Of a stretch of 34,332 bases of DNA, positions 9,216 to 18,420 are shown piece after piece. Source of the stretch: Akkermansia muciniphila. GTDB taxonomy: Bacteria > Verrucomicrobiota > Verrucomicrobiia > Limisphaerales > UBA1100. The position numbers and the translations under genes were made by a program. Positions within the stretch are counted from its first letter, which is position 1. The number at the start of each line of letters is the position of its first letter. Below the pieces are notes generated by a model, which made no database searches, was not told where the DNA came from, and saw only the letters and a list, made by a program, of their open reading frames with translations. The stretch lies in assembly GCA_945903605.1 (NCBI GenBank), contig CAMDOH010000024.1, forward strand, positions 1-34,332, written 5' to 3'.

Positions 9216-10702
9216 GCGGCACCGCGCCATTGCTCTCGATGCGCGGAATCGACAAGTCGTTCCCCGGCGTGAACGCCTTGCGCGGCGTGAATCTTTCGCT
9301 GCGTTCGGGTGAAGTGCTGGCGTTGTTGGGCGAGAATGGCGCTGGCAAAAGCACGCTCATGAAAGTGCTCGGAGGCGCACATCGGGCGGATGCCGGCGTG
9401 ATCGAGATTGAAGCGCGTGAAACTGTGTTTCATTCGCCGCACGATTCGCGCCGGGCCGGCATCGCGATCATCTACCAGGAATTCAATCTGATCCCCGCGC
9501 TCACGGCGTGGGAAAATATTTTCCTCGGTCAGGAAATTACCCGTGCCGGATTTCTCGCGCCGGCCGAAGAGCGACAGCGCGCCGCCGATTTGTTCAGGCG
9601 ACTCGGTGTTGAAATGGATCTGGATGCGCCATGCCGTCGGCTCACCACGGCGCAGCAACAGCTCGTGGAGATTGCCAAGGCGCTGGCTTTCGATGCCCGC
9701 ATCATCGTCATGGATGAGCCGAGCGCCGCGCTCACTCATCACGAGGTTGCGCGACTGTTCGACATCATTCGCGACCTCAAGAAACACGGCATCGGCATCA
9801 TCTATATTAGTCACCGGCTGGATGAGATTTCTGCGATCGCTGACCGTGTGACTTTTCTGCGCGATGGAATCAATGTGGGCGAGAAGCCCATCGGCGAACT
9901 CACTCGCGCGGGCATGATTGAGTTGATGGTGGGTCGCGAGCTGAAGGATGAATTTCCTGCGCGCGTGGTTCCGATCGGGGACGCGAGATTGGAGGTTCAA
10001 GGCCTGCGTTCCGGACGCGCCGTGCGCGATGTGTCCTTCACGGTGAAGCGCGGAGAAATTCTTGCGCTCACGGGGTTGGTCGGCGCGGGTCGCACGGAAA
10101 CGGTCCGGCTGATCTTCGGTGCCGACAAGCGCGAGGCAGGCAAAGTGTTTCTCGACGGAAAGCCGCTGAACATCCGCAGCCCGCGCGATGCGATCGCCGC
10201 GGGGATTGGATTGCTGACCGAGGATCGCAAACTGCAGGGGCTTGTGATGGGGCATTCCGTGCGCGAGAATTTTGGGCTGCCGAATCTAAACCGGTTTGCG
10301 CCCAACGGATTTGTCTCGATGCGACGCGAACGAGAGGAGTTCAGCCAATTTGTGGACACGCTCAAAATCAAGGTGCCGCACATGGAACAGCGTGCCGGCC
10401 ATCTCTCCGGCGGCAACCAGCAAAAGGTCGTGTTGGCTAAATGGCTGGCGCGAAATTGCGACGTGCTCATTTTCGATGAGCCGACGCGCGGCATCGATGT
10501 CGGCGCCAAATTTGAGATTTATCTGCTCATGAACGAGCTGGCCGCGCAGGGAAAAGCGATTCTGATGATCAGCTCCGAATTGCCCGAGGTGCTCGGGATG
10601 GCTGACCGGATACTGATCATGCACGAAGGCCGGGTGACGGGTGAAATCGCCGATGCCCGTCTCGCCACTCAGGAACAAATCATGCAACTCGCCGTCGCAT
10701 AA
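9212..10702 (+). CDS. Sugar ABC transporter ATPase with two nucleotide-binding domains (RbsA-like)
   Basis: A 496-residue cytoplasmic ATPase of the CUT2 (ribose/galactose/xylose) importer class, energising uptake with the permease at 10706. NBD1 has Walker A GENGAGKST (40-48), the diverged signature LTTAQQQ (144-150) and Walker B IIVMDEP (164-170). NBD2 has the degenerate P-loop GLVGAGRT (about 288-295), signature LSGGNQQ (398-404) and DEPTRGID (422-429). Degeneracy of the second P-loop is normal for RbsA and MglA. The GTG start at 9212 overlaps the TGA of the AroE-like gene by 4 bases (GTGA), a translational-coupling layout that ties the two genes to one operon. Confidence 0.95.
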   Translation: MSGTAPLLSMRGIDKSFPGVNALRGVNLSLRSGEVLALLGENGAGKSTLMKVLGGAHRADAGVIEIEARETVFHSPHDSRRAGIAIIYQEFNLIPALTAWENIFLGQEITRAGFLAPAEERQRAADLFRRLGVEMDLDAPCRRLTTAQQQLVEIAKALAFDARIIVMDEPSAALTHHEVARLFDIIRDLKKHGIGIIYISHRLDEISAIADRVTFLRDGINVGEKPIGELTRAGMIELMVGRELKDEFPARVVPIGDARLEVQGLRSGRAVRDVSFTVKRGEILALTGLVGAGRTETVRLIFGADKREAGKVFLDGKPLNIRSPRDAIAAGIGLLTEDRKLQGLVMGHSVRENFGLPNLNRFAPNGFVSMRREREEFSQFVDTLKIKVPHMEQRAGHLSGGNQQKVVLAKWLARNCDVLIFDEPTRGIDVGAKFEIYLLMNELAAQGKAILMISSELPEVLGMADRILIMHEGRVTGEIADARLATQEQIMQLAVA

Positions 10703-10705
10703 AAA

Positions 10706-12025
10706 ATGAAACGCGTACTTTCCCGATGGTTCACTGACTACGGCATGGTTCTTGTGTTGTTTCTCCTGTGCGCTTTTTTCAGTGTCGCCACCTACACGGA
10801 GCAATCGGCCACCGGCGAGGTCGCGGCGGTTCAAGTGGGTGAGTTGATCAAAAAACAATTTGGGGGGAACGCGCTCGTTGTGATCGCTGTCCGCGAACAG
10901 GCGGAGGATGTCGCCTTTGCAAAGCGGCTCAATGCAGAGCTGATCGCATCGGGCGCACGAGTGCTTGCTGTGATCCAAGGTGAGCCAAAGGATGCTCGTG
11001 AGGCTTTGATGAAAATCGTTGCGACGGGAGGCAAGCTCCACGCGATCGCCTGCACACAGGCGACCTCGGAGTGGGAAGTGTTTTCCGATCTGAAAACGGA
11101 TTTCCCATCGCTCGGCGAACCTGTGTTGCTCGCGCCGCTTCGCTATCGCTGGCCGATTTTTCTGAATGCCAGCAATCTGCTGAATATCGCCAATCAGATT
11201 GCTGTGATCGCGGTCATCGCCATTGGGATGACGCTGGTCATTGTCACCGGGGGCATCGATCTTTCGGTCGGCAGTCTGATCGCGCTTTCGGCTGTGCTGG
11301 CGGCAAAATTGATCCGCGACTGCGCAGGCGGGATGAACGCAACGGCGTCGGGGATGATCATCGCCTGCATCGCGGCGGTGTTGTTGTGCGGAGTCATCGG
11401 CGCATTTTCGGGCGGCATGATCACGCAGTTTGGGATTCCACCCTTCATCGTCACGCTGGCGATGATGCTCGTTTGCAGCGGGCTTGCCTTCACGCTGGCC
11501 GAGGGGCAGTCCATTGCGGAAATCCCCGATTCGTTCATGTGGCTGGGGCGGGGTGCGGATTTTTTGGGTCTGCCCAATGCCGTGGTGCTCATGGTTGCGT
11601 TGTATGCGCTGGCACACGTGCTGATGTCGCGGACGAAGCTGGGCAGATATTTATATGCCGTCGGTGGCAATCGCGAGGCGGCCAGGCTATCGGGAGTGCC
11701 CGTGCAACGTGTGCTCATGTTTGCGTACATCGCAAGCGCACTGCTGGCCGGACTCGGTGGTGTGTTTATGGCTTCGTTGTACAAGAGCGGATCGGCCACT
11801 TACGGTAACATGTACGAATTGTATGTGATCGCCGCGGTCGTCGTCGGAGGCGCCAGCTTGAGCGGTGGCGAGGGCAAGATGTTTGGAACGTTTATCGGTG
11901 CGCTCACGATTGCCGTCATCCAAAACGGAATGAATCTCACCAATGTCGAGAGCTACACGCAGAAGGTGGTGCTCGGGCTGGTCATACTCGGCGCTGTGCT
12001 GCTGGATAAAATCCGCCATCGCTGA
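10706..12025 (+). CDS. Sugar ABC transporter permease (RbsC-like) with an extra N-terminal soluble domain
   Basis: A 439-residue membrane permease of the BPD_transp_2 (CUT2) family. The hallmark GMTLVIVTGGIDLSVGSLIAL is at about residues 174-194, and later AVGGNREAARLSGV and VVVGGASLSGGEGK match the conserved cytoplasmic loop and the end of the fold. Typical members are about 320-340 residues. Here a membrane segment (about 12-30) is followed by roughly 115 extra residues (about 31-148) before NLLNIANQI restores the family alignment. The insert has alternating strands and helices (NALVVIAVREQ, ARVLAVIQGEP, LHAIACTQAT) like half of a periplasmic-binding-protein lobe, and should lie outside the membrane. 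The start is 3 bases after the ATPase stop. Confidence 0.92.
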   Translation: MKRVLSRWFTDYGMVLVLFLLCAFFSVATYTEQSATGEVAAVQVGELIKKQFGGNALVVIAVREQAEDVAFAKRLNAELIASGARVLAVIQGEPKDAREALMKIVATGGKLHAIACTQATSEWEVFSDLKTDFPSLGEPVLLAPLRYRWPIFLNASNLLNIANQIAVIAVIAIGMTLVIVTGGIDLSVGSLIALSAVLAAKLIRDCAGGMNATASGMIIACIAAVLLCGVIGAFSGGMITQFGIPPFIVTLAMMLVCSGLAFTLAEGQSIAEIPDSFMWLGRGADFLGLPNAVVLMVALYALAHVLMSRTKLGRYLYAVGGNREAARLSGVPVQRVLMFAYIASALLAGLGGVFMASLYKSGSATYGNMYELYVIAAVVVGGASLSGGEGKMFGTFIGALTIAVIQNGMNLTNVESYTQKVVLGLVILGAVLLDKIRHR

Positions 12026-12134
12026 AGGCGGGTGGTTTTCATGGATGACATCCGGGTTGAGATAACTTTGTCATTGGCCTCCCCGTCTAACAATGTAGTT
12101 TACCGGCTCAACAACCCTTCCTATTTAGAACACC

Positions 12135-13697
12135 ATGAAAACATCCACTACTCGTCGTGAATTCCTAACCGATGTCAGCCGTGGCGCGCTTGCCGCCAGC
12201 GTTGGCATCAGCATGGCCTCCGAACTGGGTCTCGCACCCGCATTTGCAGCCGAGCCGAGTGAATCGCTGGACTTCGGTGCGCTCGAACCTCTCGTTCGAC
12301 TCATGCAGGAAACGTCGCCCGCCAAACTTTTCCCTGCGCTTACGGAGAAGATGAAGGCCGGCACCGATCTGCGTCAGCTCACTGCCGCCGCTGCGCTCGC
12401 CAATGCCCGTACATTCGGTGGCGAGGATTACATCGGCTTCCACACATTGATGGCGCTTTCGCCCGCGCTGCACATGTCCAAAGAATTGACTGGCGCGCAA
12501 CAGGCGCTGCCGGTTTTCAAGGTGCTTTACAGGAACACATCGCGCATTCAGGAAAAAGGCGGGCGCAAATCGGAAGTCCTGCAGCTCATCAAACCTGCGC
12601 CAGCGACCGATCGCAAGCCGGACGCCGCACAGCTTCGCGCGGCCGTTCATAAAAAAGATTTGCCCGAGGCAGAGAAGGCGCTTGCGGCTATCGCACAGGA
12701 ATCGGCGGATGACGCGTTCAATCACCTATTGCACACGGTGGAGGACGAAACAGAAGTCCATCGCGTGGCGCTGGCGTACCGTTCGTGGGACTTGGTGGAT
12801 GTGGTCGGCAAAGCCCACGCGCACACGATGCTGCGGCAATCGTTGCACTACTGCGTGAAATCGGAGGGCTACAACCGCGCTGAAACGCCGGATATGCCGC
12901 GTAAATTGCTCCCCAAACTTCTTGAAGAACACAAGCTGCTCGATCGCACGCCTGGAACGCGGGTGCCCGACGATGCGTGGGTGGAACAGCTCGGGCAGAC
13001 CATCTTCAAATCCACTGCGGCACAAGCGGCGGCGGCAGCAGCGACGGCTCTTGCCGAGGGCTTCGCTCCTTCGGCGATTGGCGAGGCCATTTCACTGGCG
13101 GCCAATCAACTTATCTTGCGCGATCATGGCCGTCGGCCGCAAGAAGAGCAGCCAGGTAAACCGCTCGGCAGCGTGCACGGCGACAGCATCGGCGTTCACG
13201 CCTGCGATTCGGCAAATGCGTGGCGCAATCTGGCGCGCGTGAGTCGGCCTCGAAACACCTTTGCCTGTCTCATCCTCGGCGCGTATCAGGTGGCACTCGA
13301 TCGTGGTAATCGCGGTGGTGATTTCCTGAATTGGTCTCCATTGCCGGTGAAATGGCATGTCGATCAAGTGAAGGGAGCTGATGCCGCCACATTGTTGCGC
13401 GAGGCCGAAGAAGCCATTCGCCAAAACCTGCAGGGACGCGCGGCGGCTGTCGTGCATCGCTACTCGGAACTCAACTTTGCGCCACGAGGCATATTTGATT
13501 TGATGCTGCGTTACGCCATCAGCGAGGACGGCGCACTGCATGCTGAGAAGTATTATCGCACAGTCACTGAAGAATACGCAGCCACGCGGCCAGCATTCCG
13601 CTCGCGGCAACTCATCGCCTTGGCTCGGGTCACAGCCAGCGAATTTGGCAAGCCAGCCCCGGGAATTACTGAGGCGCGCGATTTGTTGAAAGTGTAG
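12135..13697 (+). CDS. Tat-exported protein of unknown function, His-rich
   Basis: A 520-residue protein with a clear twin-arginine signal: TTRREFLTDVSRGALAASVG, cleavage near AFAAE (about 38-40). Tat export implies folding, often with a cofactor, before export. The mature part is mainly helical and Ala-rich and rich in histidines in helix-like settings: GFHTLMALSPALHM (102-115), H200, H209, KAHAH (226-230), LHYC (237-240) and VHGDSIGVHACD (347-358). I do not recognise a named family; a metal- or heme-binding role is only a guess. It lies 109 bases after the importer permease with no terminator seen between, and before the DUF1501/PSCyt module. Confidence 0.8.
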   Translation: MKTSTTRREFLTDVSRGALAASVGISMASELGLAPAFAAEPSESLDFGALEPLVRLMQETSPAKLFPALTEKMKAGTDLRQLTAAAALANARTFGGEDYIGFHTLMALSPALHMSKELTGAQQALPVFKVLYRNTSRIQEKGGRKSEVLQLIKPAPATDRKPDAAQLRAAVHKKDLPEAEKALAAIAQESADDAFNHLLHTVEDETEVHRVALAYRSWDLVDVVGKAHAHTMLRQSLHYCVKSEGYNRAETPDMPRKLLPKLLEEHKLLDRTPGTRVPDDAWVEQLGQTIFKSTAAQAAAAAATALAEGFAPSAIGEAISLAANQLILRDHGRRPQEEQPGKPLGSVHGDSIGVHACDSANAWRNLARVSRPRNTFACLILGAYQVALDRGNRGGDFLNWSPLPVKWHVDQVKGADAATLLREAEEAIRQNLQGRAAAVVHRYSELNFAPRGIFDLMLRYAISEDGALHAEKYYRTVTEEYAATRPAFRSRQLIALARVTASEFGKPAPGITEARDLLKV

Positions 13698-13834
13698 TCG
13701 CGCGGTCCGGTCGCTCAATCATTACAAGTTGCCAAGCTGCTTTTGAGCGGTAATGGGGGTAGTTTACTTACAAAATATCGCGAATTTGTGTATCCCAAGT
13801 GCGTCCAAAGACGTCGAGACAGCAGATTAATTGT

Positions 13835-13853
13835 GTTTGGCATGAGGCCAAAC
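13835..13853. promoter_or_regulatory. Inverted repeat upstream of the DUF1501 gene
   Basis: GTTTGGC, a 5-base spacer ATGAG, then GCCAAAC: a perfect 7-bp inverted repeat 22 bases before the start codon, without a T-run. It could be an operator. Confidence 0.3.
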
Positions 13854-13865
13854 GAAGTTTGAACG

Positions 13866-13871
13866 TATAAT
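13866..13871 (+). promoter_or_regulatory. Candidate -10 box (TATAAT), possibly for a leaderless mRNA
   Basis: A perfect TATAAT ends only 4 bases before the DUF1501 ATG at 13876. If it is used, transcription would start at or next to the ATG, giving a leaderless message. No good -35 box is seen at the usual distance. Confidence 0.3.
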
Positions 13872-13875
13872 AAAT

Positions 13876-15267
13876 ATGAATCCAAAAGAACACATGCCGC
13901 AAACGCAGGATTACTTTTCCACCCGACGCCAGTTCTTGAACCGGTTTGGCATGGGAATGGGAGCCATCGGATTGGGCACATTGTTGGGCGAGACTTTTCA
14001 AGCACAGGGCGCCTCCCGCTCGCCGCTCGTATCGCGCACGCCGCATTTTCCAGTAAAGGCGAAGCGCGTCATTCACATCTTCGCTCAAGGTGGGCCGACC
14101 CACTTGGATACTTGGGATCCGAAGCCGGGCATGGTCAAGTACGCCGATCAGAACGTGAAGGAGATCGGCGGCATTCCGTTGCCGTCGCCATTCAAGTTCA
14201 CCAAGACGGGCAAGAGCGGCACAGAGGTTTGCGAAGTGTTCAGCAATATCGGCAAGCACATCGACGACATTGCGGTGATCCGCTCGATGACGACGGATGT
14301 GCCGTCGCACGAATTCGCCACGGTGATGATGAACACTGGCTCCGGCCGACTGGTGAAACCCTCGATGGGTTCGTGGGTGCTTTACGGTTTGGGGACTGAA
14401 AACCAAAATCTTCCTGGATTCATCTCATTGGGAGGTGGCTTGGGCGGCGCACAAAACTGGCGTTCAGCATTCTTGCCTGGCGCGTATCAGGGCACTTTGG
14501 TGTCGAGTGTCGGCGGCAACATCGAGCGGGTGATCGAGAACATCCGCAGCTACAATCTTTCTCTTGATGAACAGCGCGAACAATTGGATTTGCTCAAGAA
14601 ACTGAATGAGCAGCATGCCGACAACCTCAAGAATGAGGCGGCGCTCGAGGCACGAATCCAGTCCTTCGAACTCGCTTTCAGCATGCAGACGGAAGCCAAA
14701 GACGCATTTGATATCGCTCGCGAATCCGAGGCCACACGCGCCTTGTACGGAGAGAGCGACATGGGCCGCAAGCTGCTCACCGCTCGTCGACTTGTGGAGA
14801 AGGGCGTTCGATTTGTCCAAGTCTGGAACAACGGCTGGGATCATCATGCAAACGTCAAGCAGGCGATCACGCGCAAGGGCACTGAAATTGATCAGCCGAT
14901 TGCGGCATTGCTCGAAGATCTCAAGCAGCGTGACATGCTCAAAGACACGCTCATCATCTGGTGCGGCGAGTTCGGACGCACTCCGCGTCACGATCGCGGC
15001 GGCCGTGCTGAGCCGGGTCGAGACCATCACAACAAAGCGTTCTGCGCGTGGATGGCGGGCGGTGGCGTGAAGGGCGGAACAGTACACGGCAAGACCGATG
15101 AATTTGGCTATGATGTGGTGGACGGCAAGGTGCATGTGCATGATTTGCATGCGACCGTCCTCGCGCTCCTCGGCTTCAATCACGAGAAGCTTACCTATCG
15201 CCACAACGGCCGGGATTTCCGCCTGACTGATGTGTACGGTAATGTGGTCAAAGAATTGATTGCCTGA
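13876..15267 (+). CDS. DUF1501 family Tat-exported protein (first copy)
   Basis: A 463-residue protein with a Tat signal (STRRQFLNRFGMGMGAIGLG, about residues 15-34). The DUF1501 body resembles the alkaline phosphatase/sulfatase superfamily: AKRVIHIFAQGGPTHLDTWD, then IKGG-type loops, CGEFGRTPRH and RDHHNKAFCAWMAGGGVKGG near the end, and VHDLHATVLALLGF. These Asp/His segments match the metal-site positions of that fold, but no enzymatic activity is established for the family. In planctomycetes and verrucomicrobia it is nearly always encoded next to a PSCyt/DUF1549/DUF1553 gene, as here (next start 76 bases on). ATG 13876 leaves a short polar leader; the in-frame ATG at 13894 is an alternative. 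No Shine-Dalgarno is seen. Confidence 0.9.
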   Translation: MNPKEHMPQTQDYFSTRRQFLNRFGMGMGAIGLGTLLGETFQAQGASRSPLVSRTPHFPVKAKRVIHIFAQGGPTHLDTWDPKPGMVKYADQNVKEIGGIPLPSPFKFTKTGKSGTEVCEVFSNIGKHIDDIAVIRSMTTDVPSHEFATVMMNTGSGRLVKPSMGSWVLYGLGTENQNLPGFISLGGGLGGAQNWRSAFLPGAYQGTLVSSVGGNIERVIENIRSYNLSLDEQREQLDLLKKLNEQHADNLKNEAALEARIQSFELAFSMQTEAKDAFDIARESEATRALYGESDMGRKLLTARRLVEKGVRFVQVWNNGWDHHANVKQAITRKGTEIDQPIAALLEDLKQRDMLKDTLIIWCGEFGRTPRHDRGGRAEPGRDHHNKAFCAWMAGGGVKGGTVHGKTDEFGYDVVDGKVHVHDLHATVLALLGFNHEKLTYRHNGRDFRLTDVYGNVVKELIA

Positions 15268-15301
15268 CGAACACGCGGTTGAGCAGAAATAAGTTTGCAC
15301 T

Positions 15302-15331
15302 GAATCGGTTTGCCAAATGGCAAACCGATTC
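15302..15331 (+). terminator. Perfect 13-bp hairpin between the DUF1501 and PSCyt genes
   Basis: GAATCGGTTTGCC (15302-15314), a 4-base AAAT loop, then GGCAAACCGATTC (15319-15331). There is no T-run after it, so it may be a Rho-type or processing hairpin that attenuates between the two genes. It covers an in-frame ATG at 15317, which argues that translation of the next gene starts at 15344. Confidence 0.55.
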
Positions 15332-15343
15332 GTTTACCAAGTC

Positions 15344-18300
15344 ATGAAAATAAATTGGATGTCTCATCGGTTGTCTGTCTGTGTCACGGGGATTGTGATG
15401 GCGCTGCCCGCGCTCGCGCAGGATGCCAAGCTCGACCCCAAAGCGGCGGATTTCTTTGAGAAGAAAATCCGGCCCGTTTTGGCCTCGCGCTGCTACGAGT
15501 GCCACAGTTCTGAGACCAAGACGAAGGGCAATCTCGCCCTGAATACCAAGTCCGCGATGCTCGGCGGTGGCGACTCGGGGCCAGTATTTATCGTTGGCAA
15601 ACCTGAAAAGAGCCTGCTCATCAAGGCCATCAAAAAGACCGACAAAGATTTGTCCATGCCGCCCAAAGGGCCGGGACTTTCCGAAGGTGAAATCGCCGAT
15701 TTTGAGCAGTGGATCACCATGGGCGCACCCGATCCGCGGGTTACGGCTGTCGGCAAGGTCATCTCCAAAATCTTGTATGATCCAGAAAAGGTCAAGACGC
15801 ACTGGGCTTTTCAACCCATCGCCAAGCCTGCTGTACCGCAAGTGAAGGATTCCAAGAAATGGGTTAAGAACCCCATCGACGCTTTCATCCTGCAAAAGCA
15901 GACTGCGCAGGGAATTGTTCCCGCTGCGCAGGCGGATAAACGTGCGCTCATTCGCCGCGCCTCATACGATTTGACGGGGCTGCCGCCGTCGATGGGAGAG
16001 GTCGAAGCGTTTTTGAAGGACAATGCGTCCGACGCCTACGCGAAGCTCATCGATCGACTGCTCAAGTCTTCCCATTATGGTGAACGGATGGGTCGTCATT
16101 GGCTGGATGTCGCGCGATATGCCGATACGAGTGGCGACCGGGCTGGAGGCAATCGTCCCGATAGCCGTTATCCGAATGCGTGGACTTATCGCGATTACGT
16201 CATCAAGTCATTCAACGAAGACAAGCCGTTCGACCGGTTCATACTAGAACAGCTCGCGGCCGACCGACTCGATCTCGGTTCGGAAAAGGATGAGTTGGCT
16301 GCTTTGGGCTTCATCACCGTCGGCAAACGATTCATGCGAAACGCAAATGACATCATTGATGACCGCATCGATGTGGTCACACAGGGATTGATGGGGCTCA
16401 CAGTCGCCTGTGCGCGTTGCCACGATCACAAGTTCGATCCGATTCCGACGAAAGATTACTACTCGTTACACGGCGTTTTCGCATCCACTTACGATTCACC
16501 AGCTGGCACTCCGCTCTTCGTACCCGCAGGTACACCTGAGCATGATGACTATCTCAAACAAGTGGCGGCCATTGCCGAGGAAGCTGCAAATTTCATGCAG
16601 TTGGAAAAGGACAAAGTGCTCGTCAAGTACCGGGACGACGCGACGAAGTACATGCTCGCAGCTCAAAAACACATCTCCAGCAACAAGAAACGTCCTGCTG
16701 CACTGGCGGCTCGCGAAGGCGAATTCGATCTGACTCTCTTCGAGAATTGGGCGACGACCCTGAGCGGTTGGGCCGCGAAGCACCACTCAGTCATGGCACC
16801 GTGGGTCGCATTCGCTGCGCTTCCGCAAGCGGAGTTTGTCGAGGCGGCCAAGAAACTTTCCGTTGAGATTGTCGCAAACAAGAATGCTGACAAGCTTGTG
16901 AACCCCATCGTCGCAAAGGCATTCGAGGGCGCCGAACTGAAGTCGCTCAAAGATGTCGCCGACATTTACGCGAAACTGTTCAAGGACGCGGAGGGTGCTT
17001 GGCAAAAACAGATCAAGAACACCGTCAAGACAGCCAGCGCTCCGGCCCCGAAACAAAAGAAGGCACCGAAAGCCAAAGCCAAAGGCAAAGCCAACGTGCC
17101 GGACACCTCCGCTCTCGCCAATCTTCCTGACGGATTGCCCGATGCCGATCAAGAGGCCATTCGACAAATCATTTTTGGCCAGTCATCGCCCGTCGAACTC
17201 AATGAGCGCGATATGCGCCGACTCTTGGGCAACCAATTCAATAATCGTTATCAACTGATTCAATCCAAGGTGATGACTTTGGACACGACGCATCCCGGCG
17301 CACCCATTCGTGCCATGACCGTGGGTGACTCCGATGTTCCCCGCAACTCGACAGTGCTCATCCGTGGCGAGGCTGCCAATCGCGGCCCCGTGGTTCCGCG
17401 TCAGTTCATTCAGATTGCTTCGGGCGCTGACCGTCAGCCTTTCAAAAATGGTTCCGGCCGGCTCGAAATGGCGCAGGCAATCGCCAGTCGCGACAATCCG
17501 CTCACCGCACGCGTTATCGTCAATCGCGTTTGGCAATGGCATTTCGGCGAGGGAATCGTCCGGGCCTCAAGCGATTTCGGATTGCGCACCGATGCACCGA
17601 CACATGCGCAACTGCTCGATTGGCTCGCGACATGGTTTGTGGACAACGGTTGGTCCATCAAGAAACTCCATCACCTGATCATGACCTCCAACACGTACCA
17701 GCAGAAGTCCGGCGAGAATCCCGCGTACCGGACGATGGATCCAAGCAACACGCTGGTTTGGCGATGGAATATGCAACGGCTCGACTTCGAATCATTCCGC
17801 GATTCGCTCCTCGCCGTTTCTGGAAAACTCAATCACACCATCGGGGGGCGGCCGACGGATTTGGGAATCGACACTAAGCGCCGCACGGTGTACGGCTTGG
17901 TGGATCGCCTGACGTTGACCGAGATGTTCCGCACATTCGACTTCGCCAATCCGGATATGTCTTCCGGCCAGCGCATCGAGACGACCGTGCCGCAACAGGC
18001 GCTCTTCTTGATGAATAGCCCGTTTGTGATTCATCAAGTTCGCGCCATGGTCGATCGTTCCGAAGTGCGCACCGCCGACAGCAATGAAGACAAAGTCCGC
18101 GCGCTTTACGAGTTGGCCTTGCAACGCGCCCCTTCATCGGGCGAATTGAAACTGGCGATGGCATATGTGGACAAGCAGCCGGATGTCACCGCGCCAAAAC
18201 GCGTCGAGACACCCGCTGCTCGCCCCGCTGGAAAAACTAAAGGCAATCCACAGGCCAACCGTTACGGCACAGGCGGCGCACAATTGCCGCCTGATAATTC

Positions 18301-18370
18301 TCCGCTCAATCGCTGGGAAAGACTCGCGCAAGTGTTGCTCGAATCGAACGAGTTCGTTCACGTGAACTAG
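15344..18370 (+). CDS. PSCyt1/DUF1549/DUF1553 exported cytochrome-type protein (first copy)
   Basis: A 1008-residue exported protein. After a Sec signal (about residues 8-26, ending PALAQDAK) comes a planctomycete cytochrome C domain with heme motif CYECH (C50, C53, H54) and SMPPKGPG. The DUF1549 (PSCyt2) region follows, with YDLTGLPPSM, SSHYGERMGRHWLDVARYADT and a second CxxCH in CARCHDHKFDPIPTKDYYSL. The C-terminal DUF1553 (PSD1) region has NPLTARVIVNRVWQWHFGEGIV, DFGLRTDAPTHAQLLDWLA and VPQQALFLMNSPF. A Lys/Pro/Ala-rich linker (around APKQKKAPKAKAKGKA) lies mid-protein. Its role is unknown; redox chemistry on extracellular carbohydrate has been suggested from co-occurrence with sulfatases. 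ATG 15344 is chosen because the earlier ATG at 15317 is in a hairpin. It pairs with the DUF1501 gene upstream. Confidence 0.9.
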   Translation: MKINWMSHRLSVCVTGIVMALPALAQDAKLDPKAADFFEKKIRPVLASRCYECHSSETKTKGNLALNTKSAMLGGGDSGPVFIVGKPEKSLLIKAIKKTDKDLSMPPKGPGLSEGEIADFEQWITMGAPDPRVTAVGKVISKILYDPEKVKTHWAFQPIAKPAVPQVKDSKKWVKNPIDAFILQKQTAQGIVPAAQADKRALIRRASYDLTGLPPSMGEVEAFLKDNASDAYAKLIDRLLKSSHYGERMGRHWLDVARYADTSGDRAGGNRPDSRYPNAWTYRDYVIKSFNEDKPFDRFILEQLAADRLDLGSEKDELAALGFITVGKRFMRNANDIIDDRIDVVTQGLMGLTVACARCHDHKFDPIPTKDYYSLHGVFASTYDSPAGTPLFVPAGTPEHDDYLKQVAAIAEEAANFMQLEKDKVLVKYRDDATKYMLAAQKHISSNKKRPAALAAREGEFDLTLFENWATTLSGWAAKHHSVMAPWVAFAALPQAEFVEAAKKLSVEIVANKNADKLVNPIVAKAFEGAELKSLKDVADIYAKLFKDAEGAWQKQIKNTVKTASAPAPKQKKAPKAKAKGKANVPDTSALANLPDGLPDADQEAIRQIIFGQSSPVELNERDMRRLLGNQFNNRYQLIQSKVMTLDTTHPGAPIRAMTVGDSDVPRNSTVLIRGEAANRGPVVPRQFIQIASGADRQPFKNGSGRLEMAQAIASRDNPLTARVIVNRVWQWHFGEGIVRASSDFGLRTDAPTHAQLLDWLATWFVDNGWSIKKLHHLIMTSNTYQQKSGENPAYRTMDPSNTLVWRWNMQRLDFESFRDSLLAVSGKLNHTIGGRPTDLGIDTKRRTVYGLVDRLTLTEMFRTFDFANPDMSSGQRIETTVPQQALFLMNSPFVIHQVRAMVDRSEVRTADSNEDKVRALYELALQRAPSSGELKLAMAYVDKQPDVTAPKRVETPAARPAGKTKGNPQANRYGTGGAQLPPDNSPLNRWERLAQVLLESNEFVHVN

Positions 18371-18420
18371 TCGATTCGGGGCTTGCACACGACCGCTGAA
18401 TTCCGGATGTTATTTGCCTG

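Noticed and set aside
10286-11617. A 443-codon minus-strand frame
   Set aside because: Antisense to the ABC ATPase and permease, whose motifs are unmistakable; its translation is His/Arg/Gln-rich without any domain.
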